Below are positions 22,506 through 34,746 of a DNA stretch of 64,000 bases, one piece after another. The position numbers were made by a program, and so were the translations under genes. The stretch covers positions 39,294,508 to 39,358,507 of the forward strand of contig NC_088776.1 in NCBI RefSeq assembly GCF_954871325.1, given 5' to 3'. The notes under the pieces were generated by a model. That model was not told the origin of the DNA. It ran no database searches and worked only from the letters and a program-made list of their open reading frames with translations. Every line of letters begins with the position of its first letter. Within the stretch, counting starts at the first letter, position 1. This stretch comes from Gordionus sp. m RMFG-2023 (taxonomy: Eukaryota > Nematomorpha > Gordioida > Chordodea > Parachordodidae).

Positions 22506-23620
22506 TTATTATCTTTATATATTGTGAATTGTCCTTCTCTACTCCATCTTACTCTGCTGAGTTTCCTTCCTAACATTAACTCATCCAGTCTATATCCTGT
22601 TGCTTGGTATATTGTAGTCCTATAATTTTTCAAGGAATTCTATAGTTATATAGCTCTGGTTTCCAAACCGTGAAAATATTTTCGTTAGCTTCAGTAATCA
22701 CTGATTCACTAGTTATTCTCTAGCTTGCCTACCTCCACCAATTCGGATTATCTACCACAATCAGTGTATATTTACCGCTCCTGGCTTCATTAAACCATGG
22801 AGTTTTATTCATGATTTTATTGTTAATTCCAATTTATAACGTTCTGCCATTTTCGGAGCGTGGTAAATATGCTAGGCACTCCCTACTTATATTATTTATT
22901 TGTTGCTGCATTCTGAGCCATTATATATAAATTAATTGATAGTTACATTATTCTTTTTACCCCCATATATACTTGATGTATTTCCTATATTAATGTCTAC
23001 CATAATTTATTTTTTTTTAATATACGATATCATTATCATAAAAATTGTCTATTTCATGTGCATATTCCTTTAAAAATTTATGTACTTCGCTTTAGGGGAT
23101 TGTTCCTTTATATATAAAATGTTTTAAGACCACTTAAGTGATATTTTTAAATCGGTTTATAGATATGTTTCCAGCAATATTTTATATTTCCAAGCAAAGG
23201 ATAATATTTTATCGAATTAATTTTACATGATATAAAATTTTCCACCATTTAATCAATAGCAATAAACAAAGTATTTTTATTAACGATTAAATAACTTATA
23301 AAGGCGACTGTTAATTCAACAAATTTCTATCTAACTTTGTTTAAAAATAAAATAAATTTCTGAAAACATGCCTAATAAAGAGCTTTGAAAAATAACGACT
23401 TGTTTGAAAGTAGTAGTCTAATAAAATTAAAATCTTTTCTTGTTTTTTCCTTCATTTTCTCTAAGTGAAATGACACCTATTTTTATATGAATTTTTACTT
23501 TTAGTAACTTACGTGTTTTTCTTGATAAGAAGCTTGTGCTTTTCTTCTCCTTTTAAATAATCCAGAATGAAATCATAACCTGCAAGCATTTATCTGATTA
23601 ATCGTAGTGGCCATTACTCT

Positions 23621-23631
23621 CCCCCCCCCCC
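23621..23631. repeat. Poly-C tract (11 C)
   Basis: Plain homopolymer run, directly visible. Confidence 0.85.
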
Positions 23632-24450
23632 TTTATTATAAATCTGTAGTAAAGGCCTATAATCCCTTAATATTCTATTACATTCCATTTATTTAGTCGT
23701 CAGCTTCTTTAAACATGCAAGTGCTAACGCTTCTCGTTCAATCATCTCATAGTTTTGTTTTTTGGATAATAAATTTGAGACAAATGATAGAGATCTTCAT
23801 TGTCCTCTACTATCTTTCTGTTACAGAATACCACTATTACCATATATCGATGCGTCTACTATCATGCTCGTCACTTTTATTATCGCTGTGCCCTAATGTT
23901 GGGTCTTCAGTTATAGTATTTCATCGGTTAAGGAGTGCTGTTCTTCTTCATTACATTGAAATGATTTATATTTTTGGAATAGCTTATTTAACAGTTTTAT
24001 TATATTATCGTAATTATTGATAAACAGTAATCGTTCGTTAGCCTACCTTATTCATTAGTGGTTAGCATTCCAACATTCCGCCATTACGAGTATCCCAAAA
24101 ATAACAGCTTTGATAATTTGTTTTTTCCATAATAGGCTTTTTGATTTTTTTTAGCATTTTTATTACTCCTATAATATGTTCCTGTTGATTGTAACTACGA
24201 TCTCTTTATGCTACCAAATAATTGATCATAATTTTCTGGAAGATACCAACTAACATTTTATAATCCTTTATACTAATTGGTGGCAGCAAATCTGTTGGCT
24301 TACTTTTTATTTGCTGATAAGTGGTTGCTAAAATTAATTTTTGACAACCGTTCTCCGTCGTTCATCTTTATTAATAATTCTTAAACGTGTGGTAATGTGT
24401 ATAATAACTCAGGTGAGAACGTATTAACCGTAAATCGGTAGTCGTAATAT

Positions 24451-27400
24451 AAATAAATAAATATCAATTTGTTTCTCTTTATTATTCAAATTTCAAATAA
24501 AATTATTTAATACTTTCATCAAAAAAAAAATCCTGGTTTTTTTTGGAGAACGAATGAGATATATCCGAGAACGCTGAACCTAGGAATAGGGTAGTTGAGT
24601 GAAAAAATTTTAGATTATAATTTCTGGCAATCTTATATGATAAAATTGCGTGTAAATTGGTGGGCAGAAAATTTTTATTTTTAAAAATGATCAAGTTCTA
24701 TAAAACTACTTTTGCAAGGTATAAAATCCTTTAAATAAAAATTATCACCGCATATGCATTATATATTTATATATTTTGCTAATAAATAAGTTCCATAGAG
24801 TTGAATACTTATATTTTTAAACATGGCTTATTAAAGGCACAAGTATGACAAATTACATAAATTATACGATAACTTCCTTTGAAAACCCATCACATAGATC
24901 TTTTCTTTGTATACCAATTTTTTGTTATCCTTTTCAAATACCGTTATAATATTTTATTAATGGATATACTATTTTTCTTTAAAAAATTTATCTATTACAA
25001 ATAATATTTATAATCTATTATGTTTTGTTTGCACTGTTTATTAATATTTTAATAAATATATTAGTTTTTCACATTTTGACCCCTTTTCCTCCAATCTGTA
25101 TATCACCACATATGGTAAACTATACTAAACATGATGTGATGAGATTGCTTAATTATGATGGTAGATTATAATTTCGTTTTATTTATTTATATTTATAATT
25201 ATATTATAATTTAGTTTTATTGTAATTATATTATAAAGTAATATGTTAAAGTCAGATAATTTTATTTCATTTATTCATCCTTTATTACAATACCGCATTA
25301 AAGCTATTTGTATGTTATATCAATAATAAAACATGCCGGTATATTTTTGCTGAGATCAATGTTAGGGTTCAATTTCAAGTATAAAACACTAGTAGCATCA
25401 CTATTAAGGGGGGGGGGCAAATCTCTGAAGTTTAATTTGAGCACGCCTAAAATATTTTCATTACTTGACTAAATCAAGAAAGTCGACTCTTTATCAGGTC
25501 TAAATCTAAATAACATAGTCAGGACATGAAATTCATTGAAATTTAGAGAAAACAGTTAATAATTTTTAAACGTGAATTAGATAAAACATTGTAATCAGTA
25601 TATGTATACAATACGAAGAGATATATCACATTAACTTAGATTAAAAAAATGTTTAAAAGAGCGAAATAAAAGGTGTTTTAATCACAATGATCCTTTTAAA
25701 CTAGGTAAAATAAGCGGAGTGTTCCCACACTTCCCCACCTCCCTTTCCTCAAAAGATGTTTAGATAGGAAATTTATGCGAAAAAACCCAATCCAAAACCT
25801 TAATGTTCTAAATTGCTAAAAATCGCTAAGAAAAATTGGGAATATCGTCTATTTCTCATAGAGAATAGCAATACTAAAAATTAGATAAATTAACCTTGTA
25901 TTTAAATAAAGTGTTTATTTCAAGATTCTCTTTGGAAATCTTGATGATATTTCCCCCATTTTAACAATTTTTAAAAAACTTGATTTAAATCAACTCTAGT
26001 ATCTATTAATATTATTTTCAATATTGCTAGTAATCTATAAAGATATAAGCGAAATTTCTATTTTCTTTGGTTATTTAGAAATGGAGCCATCTATGCTCCT
26101 TTCTACCTAATAATAATCTATTTATTTCTCAAAATACGAGTAATTTAAATATTTTAAAATTTATACTATAAATAAAATCCTACTCTTGAGTTCCAATTTT
26201 ATTTATTAATTTAAAACTAAAGAATTAAAATTATATCAATATATAAATGAGAATTACAAGTATTTTATTTTTAAAACAATAATAAAAATTTCATCGGGAA
26301 ATTTAAATGATTTCTTTTATGAAATTTCATTTGTTTTATTATTTAAACTTTACTTTAAATTTTGTTATTTATTAATAAATGTGAAAATTTTGATTTATTA
26401 AATTTTTAACATCTGTAAAAATATTCACAAAAATAACTTAATGAAAAGTGCAAATGTGTTATGATGTGAAAGTGGAGTGGATATGTTAGGTTATAAATAA
26501 AGCAATAATGAAATTCTATTAGATCATACTTTATATCAATCAATCTAATATAGTTAACACGGGTTATGAATATTTATAAATAATCAAAATCACCTCTATA
26601 GTATAGGCAAAGGGCAGTAATCTCGGAATAATTTGATTGTTTAATTAAGAAGGCCTTAGTAACCTGAAATTAGACTCCTCTGAAATAAGTTTGAATGATT
26701 TGGCCTCTTTTCTGAAAGTGCAAGATGTTGAGAGGACAATAGGAAGGAATATGTTATTGATAGACAATAGGGGTGCATTTTTGGCCTTTCTTTCACTCTA
26801 TTCTAAACGTATCATAATTGTTATGAGAAGAGTAAAAATGGCAATTTAAACTCATGGAAGAAGTATATCCCTCTGATCGGAAATTTTAATGAATCACGCG
26901 GTTCAATTTGTTTTGTTAAATTTTTCGTGCATTATATATTTGTATATAAAGACCAAACTATGGGGTAGATGCCTAACTTTATAAGTCATAAGATACTTAT
27001 TAAATATGCATTCTAACCATATATATCATTAATCCATAAGTTATGAACGAAGGTTGATAATGGCAAATGTCATTGCTCGAAAACAGAAAATAAAGGATGC
27101 CCAACAAAACAACAACTACCTCAATCATTTTGTAATCTAGCGAATGAGTACATTGTACACCTGGTTATGATACCAATCAAGCTTAAAAAAAGCACATTTG
27201 AGCATTAAATTATCAAAAGATTTGATCAATTTAAATAAAGATTTGATAAATTTAAAAATTAGATCCTTGTTTATTAAGGAAATGGGGAAAAAAGAAGCTA
27301 TTTACACAGACAATGGCGATTATAAACTAAGTTCTCCAAATTTTAAGGAGAGAGTAATTTATTTTTAGCCAAACATATTGATTGATTTTAAATTGGCTAT

Positions 27401-27769
27401 GTTTTCTACCATATTCTAATTAGGGTTGCTAACGCAATTACTTCCTCTTTTTAAGTGAATTTGATTTCATTCATTTTTTTAAATTTAGGTTTTAGTTGTT
27501 GAAAGAGTAGTTTCAAAAAAAAATTTAGAGACGATAATTACAAATTTTTTATAATATATATATATTATATACATAAAATTTTTTAAATAAATTGGTGCCT
27601 AATTTTTGTGTAAATCTGAGTTTCTGATAAACCACTGGTTTTCCTTTATATGGTTTTCTTTCTCATTGTATAATTGGGAACAAATGCCAAAATAAAATGC
27701 TCCAAGGCCCTGTCAATTTTAAAAAAAAATTCTGATTAATTTATTTTCTATTTAATCTTCGATATCATC
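24451..27769. other. AT-rich spacer with a G10 tract and a shared C-rich word
   Basis: No gene recognised. At 25390-25420, CACTAGTAGCATCACT followed by G10 (25408-25417) resembles a hAT MITE terminus (compare CAGTAGCATCATTGG at 59992). At 25725-25755, CCCCACCTCCCTTTCC matches 43.71 kb. The two may mark an old, rearranged hAT MITE of about 350 bp, but no TSD supports this. Confidence 0.4.
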
Positions 27770-28690
27770 TATTTATGGACAATGAGAGACTCCTAACAAT
27801 CCGCTTTTTCTTCTCATTAATTTATGCTCAATGTCCTTGCTCTAACTCAATATTCTCAAATAAATCTCGATATTTCTTCAAATGTATTCTTCTCCTTCTT
27901 CCATCACCAAATCTTCCCTCTTTTTCTGATATACTGATTTCTTTCAGAATGTCAAGGTTCTCCCTAAATACGTCTTTAATATATACAACCTCGACCCTTC
28001 TGCATTTTATCATTCCTGTTATAATTATAGATTTCCGTTATCAATAGCCCTTTTTATGCGTTTCTGATACTTCAAAATTTTAAGGGCATTCGTTATTTAG
28101 CACTAACCACAATCTCTTTTATTTTACTCAGAAATGTTCTCAAATTCCTTTAGTTCCATTAACTATGAGCCTAAATATGTAAAAGCTTTAGTGATTTTTA
28201 AGGCTTGTAAACTTTCCATCATTCTTTTACACATAATGTACATCACTTCTTCTTACTTTATCTTAAATCATATACAACATGGCTCTAAAAACGTATTTAC
28301 TCTAGTTTCTTTCACTACACATAATATCATCATTATAGTGACTTTAACCTTAATGACTATTTTGATCCTGGAAAATCAATTGACTCAACGAACAAATATA
28401 CTCTCATCTTAAGCCTTCTAGATATTGCTGCTAACTTTCTAATTGTAATACCTATTTTTAATCACATTCAAATTATTTCTGATAGTCTATATCGAAAACC
28501 ACGTAAGAAAGTCCCCTAGTACCGTTTTATAAGCCTTCTATAAATAGATAAAAATTTGAAGACGTTTCTGTGTCTTCCAGAACTAATCTATAAAGGCCCA
28601 CATTTCAAATGTTACGTCCATCATAGATATTCCCGTTCTAAATCTGTATTAATTTTGCTGATAATCATTATTATGATTACCCACGAATAA
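27770..28690 (-). pseudogene. LINE reverse transcriptase remnant, RTE-like
   Basis: On the minus strand near 28570-28500 a frame reads FIYL, a stop, then KAYKTVLGDFLTW. This parallels the FIDLEKAYDRVPREVLW motif-A block of RTE-like LINEs. Near 28180-28160 a frame reads AFTYLGS, the F-YLGS block found after the RT in these elements. A region down to about 27780 would then be the C-terminal part. Stops are frequent and no YADD box is readable. The two blocks lie in the expected order and spacing, but the clade assignment is tentative. Short frames on the plus strand here (27775-28412) are shadows. Confidence 0.55.
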
Positions 28691-29088
28691 ATGTGAAAGG
28701 AAGTCAGGAAAAGACTACCCTCGATGAAAATTAATGTAGCTAGACTTTATTTTAAGAATTATATCTATAGGAAAAATATTTATTAAGGAAGAATATTAAA
28801 AGTAATTTTTTTAATTTAAATCTAACCCACCACCTTCGTTTTTACTGAACCGAAACTGAACGTTTTTAACCTGGCAAATATTAAAAAGGTTTTTATTTTC
28901 GTCCCGTCCCTACTTATACATTAAACGAATTTTAAGAAATTTCACCAATGAATACTTTAGATAAAATCTATTCCTATGGACAACAATTAACACCAAAATA
29001 TTTAAACCCATCTTTTATTTTAACAATAAAGATAATTTTAGAAAAAATAAATCATAAAAATAAATAAATATAAATGATAATAAAATTA
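28691..29088. other. Spacer with a CGGTTCGG-family trace
   Basis: ACTGAACCGAAACTGAACG near 28846 resembles, in inverse orientation, the CGGTTCGGTTC words of the MITE at 15.4 kb. Nothing else is recognised. Confidence 0.35.
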
Positions 29089-29207
29089 CATATTTAAAGG
29101 AATATTAATATTTATAAACGATAAAATTTATGGTCATTTTTTGGCCATTGAATAAATAAGTTTTGTAAATTTGGTCATATTATGTCCAAATTAATATTCC
29201 TTAAATA
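29089..29207. repeat. Short fold-back repeat
   Basis: TATTTAAAGGAATATTAAT on the left is mirrored by ATTAATATTCCTTAAATA on the right, about 75 bp apart. TGGTCA/TGGCCA words lie between. It may be a small MITE. The TSD is not clear in this A/T-rich context. Confidence 0.5.
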
Positions 29208-31339
29208 TATCTTTTTTATAATAAATATATAGCTTTACAAAATTATTTAAATTAAAATATAGATGGCGCTAAATATTCAAGGTTAATTGCTATTAGGATA
29301 TATTTTATCTTAGACTCTTTTTCGCGAAATCCAATTCTATAAAATATAGTACTTTTATATACTCCTACTTCAAGTCTAAGATAAAAAATTTTTTATTTTA
29401 AGTTAATGTTTTATAATTTATTAATACTCGATGCTATTTTTTAAAGTATAAAAAAATATATCAAATTTGATTTTTTTAACATTATGTGAATACATAATGA
29501 GCTATTTATGATGCTGGGATATATTATTTATCATAAAATAAATCTTACAGAAGCACTTAATTAAGAAGGAAAATTATATTTTACATCCAACTTATTTATT
29601 TATATCGATATAAATGTAAATATAGCAATTGTAATATATTTTTTGAAGATATCTTACTTAATTATATTAAAATATCTAAAAAACATAAGAATATAAACTA
29701 CATATGTAATATCATATTAGACGACAATTTTTTTTAAAAATTTAAGTCAAAATTGACAATACATTTTGATATTATAAAAATATTTTATTCCATATTGTAT
29801 AGAATTTGCAAAAAATTCTTTTTACAAGGAATGAATAATTTTTTCAAGTATAGTTTATCTTTATGCATAAAGCTAAAAATCGTATAAAAAATTAATATGG
29901 TATTGGTTTTATTTATGTTTCTGGTAAATAGATTAGCAACATTTAAAAAAGCTATAATGAAGAATCATAATTAAGATGAGATATATTTGTTTCAATTTAC
30001 GACATAAAAAGATTTTTTATTTTATTCAGGTCCCTACTATATATTACAATAATTCAAAGCCATGTCAATCTTTCAGGGGGGATTTCTAAGTAATCTAAAC
30101 CTTCCTTTATATTTTCCTATTTTAACATAATTTCAGAGATTCAATTGCAAATATATGAATTATTTGATTTTCGATGCGTATTTATTAATGCGAAATATAA
30201 ATCATTGAATTCATAAATTTCCCAATCGTACACTAATAATAAATTTAATTAATAGTAGAATTTTTATAGATTTTCGTAAATTTTTAAACAATTGTCGTAA
30301 TTAATTTTTTTAAAATAAAATATTAATTTTTTCTGGTACTTGCAACTAGAGGTCCCCACGGCCCAGCCAGAACAGGCCTTTGGAATTTTTTTTTATCTGG
30401 CTTATTTGTTACAAGTCGTTCGACCATGTATAAAGTTTTGTGAAGCAAAACATCGGAAAATTTTCTAATTATTGTAAAATTTATGAATAGAATTCGTCGA
30501 AAAAACGAGAGATGGGATAGTAAATTCCATATAAAATTATTAAAATTTTAGTTAATTTAAAGATTTAAGAGTTCAAATATTTTATTTTCAAATTTACAAT
30601 ATCCTCTCTGATGGCGATACCCTATAATCAATTTTCAATGATATTATATTTCTCTTCTTTTATTCATTTAAAATAAAGTAAAACATTAAAAATCTACGAA
30701 TCAAAAAATAAATATTGCAATTTTTAAATGTAATAGTAATAATCAACTCTTTTGAAATTATTCCATCTGTTATGAAATAATTTATCCAAATACGAGTACA
30801 TAAAAAAATATGTAAACAAAGTTGTAAATACAACAATCATCAGCTATAAAAACATTTTCAAAACTTTGACCCGGTGTAAGATTGTGAAATCAATACCCAT
30901 TGTAAATTTAAAGCTGTATTTGCTATTGTATCAATACCATAGTGATTTTTAAGAGTCATCAATTCAAATATATATGTGGCCATTTTCGATTTCTAAAAAA
31001 TTTATTTATTATAGATTTAATAACTTTTAATTATATTTGAAATGATTTTCTATTCTTTTACATAATTTTTTCAGGGAATTAATTTATTTTACAATTCTTG
31101 ATTACTTATATAATTTTTATTTGAAAACTCTTTATTTGTAATAATTTTTATCTTGTGGTTAAAAATATATTGTTTATTTAACTCCATCCTGAGGGCAAAA
31201 ATTTTAATAAAATACAATGTATGCAAGTTTTCTCCCATCCTATTATTCGGATCTCAAGCCTTAAAATTTTTATAGGACAAAAGTTTAAACAAATTACAGA
31301 GACAAATGTGGGTTACTTAAATTCATAATTATAAATTGA
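29208..31339. other. AT-rich spacer
   Basis: TTTTATCTTAGAC at 29309 and GTCTAAGATAAAA near 29375 form a small inverted pair. At 30350-30430, AGAGGTCCCCACGGCCCAG looks like one end of a GGCCCG-type repeat, without a partner. The rest has no recognisable content. Confidence 0.4.
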
Positions 31340-31660
31340 TACAGCTAACATTTATTAATTAGTGTATCACATAATTTTGTAAATTTCTCAATCAATCAAT
31401 AAATTTATTTATAGATTAGTGCATAACAAAATTTCTCAATCAATTAATAAAGTACATTTAATTTATTGTGCGTTTAAATTCAAACCATGAATTGATACAT
31501 TTATTAAATGTACCTTATTGATTGATTGAGGAATCTCTAAAATTTTATAATATACAAATTTATAAATGATTATAAACTTATATAGTTTAAATATACTAAT
31601 CTATAAATAAATTAAAAATACCTTATTGACTGATTGAGAAACATAAAATTTTGTGATGTA
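31340..31660. repeat. Complex inverted/direct repeat with CAATCAATCAATAAA words
   Basis: TTTCTCAATCAATCAATAAATT (about 31383) and TTTCTCAATCAATTAATAAAG (about 31432) are direct copies. ATTGATTGATTGAGGAAT (about 31519) and a TATTGACTGATTGAGAAA-type copy (about 31623) are their inverses. ATTTATAAAT/TAGTGYAT words accompany each copy. The block is palindromic overall and may be an old fold-back element with internally duplicated arms. Confidence 0.5.
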
Positions 31661-32235
31661 CTAATTTATAAATGAATTTAAATGTATCAATTCTAATTAT
31701 GAATTTACATGTGCCAATCTTTAAATGGAATATTCCGATTCAAAAAAATTATAAAAAATGGGTTTTTATAAATTATATTTTAAATTTTATTCCTAAAAGT
31801 TGAGGTTCGATCATTATCACTAAGGTATTGAGTTTACAATATTGTAGAATTATTATTAGTGATTTTAGATGATATTGAGTTTATAATACTACACCGGCTT
31901 GCAAAAATATTTTGAACGATTTGGCTGGTGAACAATTTGTTCGACCTAGTCCTCGCGCAGAGGTTTTGAGCTTTGGACAGTATTGTGCTAACCTCTACTT
32001 GCACATTACTTATTATATATTGTGACTAACGTTTAAAATTGTCTAAATGAGAACAAAAATAAATTTATAAACTGTAAGATTATATCCTAAAGAATGGATA
32101 AAAATGAGTAATAAATTATACTTTCAAAAATAATCTAATATATATAATCTCCATAATCATAACACGATCGTTTTAGTATCTCCCTTATGTATTTTAAACT
32201 TAAGGAGACTATATAGTGTAATGTTAATTTTTTGC

Positions 32236-32390
32236 TCTCTACGAGAATCGAAAACAAGCTTCCCGTTTCAAAGGCATATGCTTTACCGCATGCACCAACT
32301 TGAATATAAATAAATATAAAATATGAATTATATTAAAGTTTCATAGGCGTATGCTTTACGCATGCACCAACTTGAATATAATTAGATTTT
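32236..32390 (-). repeat. tRNA-like sequence with a tandem partial copy
   Basis: On the minus strand, 32304-32236 reads GTTGGTGCATGCGGTAAAGC (A-box-like TGGTGCATGCGG) and, about 40 bases later, TTTTCGATTCTCG (B-box-like, consensus GGTTCGANTCC). The CATGCACCAACTTGAATATA part is repeated about 75 bp further on (about 32357-32378). The acceptor stem does not pair, so it is not an intact tRNA gene. It is more likely the head of a decayed SINE or a tRNA pseudogene, later duplicated. Confidence 0.45.
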
Positions 32391-32627
32391 TATTGCCATA
32401 CTAGCTGATGGGGTTGAAGGGTAATTATTTAGTTTGTATGTATGGTATTAAATATACTTTATTAATAAATTTTATATAAATATTAAAATTTAAGAGAAAA
32501 AGAGGTAAAATTGTTGCAATGTATACCGTGAGCATGTATTAGAAATATCAAAATTTATAAATGTGATGGAAATCATAGATAAAATTTAAAATAGAGGTGC
32601 TTTATTTTGAATTTTAAATATGGGTTA

Positions 32628-34650
32628 TAGATTGGTCTGAAATTTTTTTTGCAGACATAGCCAGGCCTGATCAAAAAACCATGTCCCATGTAACTTTCAT
32701 AAATTAATTAATAGTTAACATTTTTAAATTTTGCCTGTGCATTGAATGCACTGAATACACATCTAATATTATACATATTCCTGAATATTTAGGGGTAAAT
32801 AGAACTTTAAATGCATCAAGTACCAATTCAATAGGAATAAGGTAGAACTTTAAATGGCAAGTACCCATTCAATAGTAACAAGAGATTTATTTAAATACTA
32901 TTTTAATTCTTGAATTTATGTATAATTTAGGGTTTTATACCATTATATTGGGGTTTCAGAAAAGATAAGAGAGATATGGAAGGGACAAAACACACCTTGG
33001 TAACACAAAACTCTTATCTAGCAAGAATAAATTTTTAGATTATAAATTACAAATACAAATAAATAACCTAAATATATCATTAGCATATTTTATAAAAATA
33101 ATGGAAAATTTTAGAATAACCCCAAAATAAATATAAATTTTTAAATAATACCTCATAAGATAAGAAAATTTTGTATATTTTCTCATAACTTCATATTTGT
33201 AGAATGTATGTTATTCATAACTTATTATAACATTTTTAATTAAATGTATAACCTTTTTTTTAACTTATATATGTTAACCTCCTATTATTTGTTAACTTAG
33301 ACATATATTTTTATTTTTCTATTGTAATTTAATAACAATGTCTTAAATTTAATTTTATATTTTGTAACTAAGTAATAAATCATTTGGGTTGTTTAAAATT
33401 TAAATTAGGATGAACATATTTTCAGCATGGTACTTTAATATGTATTCATGAATTTCATATAAATACCAGGAGCTCACCAGTAGAATCATAGGTAAATCAG
33501 ATATTTACCCTTTAATGATAATTTTGAAATTAGACAGATTTAATTCTTATAAACCCCTTACATCAGACCTATTTTTCTGGATCAAAATAAATTATTTGGG
33601 TTTTCCTGGGTTTGGGAAATATTTTTCACCATTAATATCGACTTGGACATAGCTTAAGAAACATTTTTCATAATTATTATAGTCTAAGATATTCCTGTAA
33701 ATTTTTTAATTTTAAATATGGGCTAGAAATTGGCCTGAAAATTTCTTATGAAGACATGGCAAGGCCTGATCAAAAACCAAGGCCCATGCAACTTTCATAT
33801 TCTGATTGTATTTTTAAATGTATTGTGACTTTTTATATATTTTATTTCAGTTCTCAACTATCAAAATTATTATGGTCTTTTGCGGGTTTGAGAAAACAGT
33901 GCGAGGACCTGGCTTGGGAATTTTTTTATTATTAGGCATAGGTGTAATATTTAACACAGAATATTTATCCCTCAGATAAAATCTAATTTAAATATATTTT
34001 TATTCAAAAAAATAGTATTCACTCTTAGTCTTAATGGGGTGGCCTTGGTCGGGGTGAGCTGGGTTAAAATAGACTAATGGTTTTTAGAGATTTACCTATC
34101 TCCAGGTTTGGGAAAAAATTTTGAAATCTATTGGTTGGCCAGGTTTGAGAAATTTTTTTTATAAAATTATTATGGATTGGGCTGGGCTTGGAAAATATTT
34201 TTATAAATTATATTGGGCTGAGCTTGGGGAAAATTTTTCAATATTATTATGAGCTTGGACGCTTGATAATTTTTTTTATTATTAATTATAGGTCAGATAT
34301 TAGCCCAAAACAAATTTTTTTTGCAGGCCTCTGCTTGACCTGATCAGAAAACCAAGACCCATGAAAATCTGAATTTTGATTGTATTTTTAAATTCATTAT
34401 GATTATTTAAATATTTTATTTCAGTTCTCAACTACCAAAATTATTATGATCTTTCATTGGGCTTGGAAGAATTTTTCATAATTAATATGGCTTTGGATTT
34501 TGCCTGGGAATGTTTTTTAATATTAAATATTAGGTATAAGTAATCAGTAATATTTAACAAATAATATTGGTATTATCATGTAAATGCTTAAATTTATTTT
34601 TACTCAAACCATAGTTATTTACACTTAGTTTTAATGGAGTAAAAAGAATA
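32628..34650. repeat. Tandem array of GGCTTGG/AATTTTT repeat units
   Basis: A block with GCAGACATGGCAAGGCCTGATC-like sequence and then AAAACCAAGGCCCATG-like sequence occurs three times (about 32650-32700, 33745-33795 and 34320-34365). The last two are followed by closely similar stretches (TGATTGTATTTTTAAAT, later TTTCAGTTCTCAACTA, later CTTAG-TTAATGG-GT), giving a tandem pair of units of about 570-590 bp. Between them, GGGCTTGGAAAAATTTTT-type words recur every few tens of bases. A single diverged unit lies at 53823-54208. There is no coding capacity. Confidence 0.6.
32995..33185 (-). repeat. Inverted copy of the CTAG fold-back element core
   Basis: Read on the minus strand this segment matches the middle of the element at 54500-54965. 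The shared words come in the same order: CTTATGAG, GGGTTATTCTAAAATTTTCC, ATTTGTATTTGTAAT, ATTCTTGCTAGAT and TTTTGTGT. The true ends are not visible on either side, so it is a fragment set inside the surrounding array. Confidence 0.65.
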
Positions 34651-34694
34651 AAAATTGGATATTATTTTCAAATAACAGGTAACATCTAGCATAA

Positions 34695-34746
34695 AAGTAA
34701 GAAGAAAATAATCATTCCCCGTCATTTTTGACGGGCTATCTACTAG
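34695..34746 (+). mobile_element. Helitron-like 3' end: hairpin followed by CTAG
   Basis: CCCCGTCATTTTTGACGGG forms a perfect 7-bp stem (CCCGTCA/TGACGGG) with a short T loop. Seven bases later comes CTAG followed by T. A stem a few bases before CTRR|T is the known 3' terminus of Helitrons. The sequence just upstream, AAGAAGAAAATAATCATTCC, matches the right end of the element at 54500-54965. No 5' end or Rep/helicase frame is present, so only a terminus is called. Confidence 0.5.

Larger units (their letters stand above)
22100..24450 (-). mobile_element. Ty3/Gypsy LTR retrotransposon fossil, internal pol region
   Basis: Read on the minus strand, the order fits a Ty3/Gypsy pol: the end of the reverse transcriptase region (about 24.4-23.95 kb), RNase H (about 23.9-23.65 kb, with a DAS-type motif and an IEREALALA block), then part of an integrase core (about 22.85-22.7 kb). 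It is heavily broken, with many breaks. No flanking LTR pair was found, so only an internal segment can be called and its limits are estimates. The decay suggests an old insertion. Confidence 0.65.

Noticed and set aside
27775-28412. Two plus-strand frames of about 90 codons
   Set aside because: The recognisable blocks are on the minus strand (LINE RT), so these are shadows.
31340-31660. CRISPR-like repeats (TTTCTCAATCAATCAATAAA)
   Set aside because: Copies are irregularly spaced, in both orientations and diverged; the DNA is eukaryotic repeat sequence.
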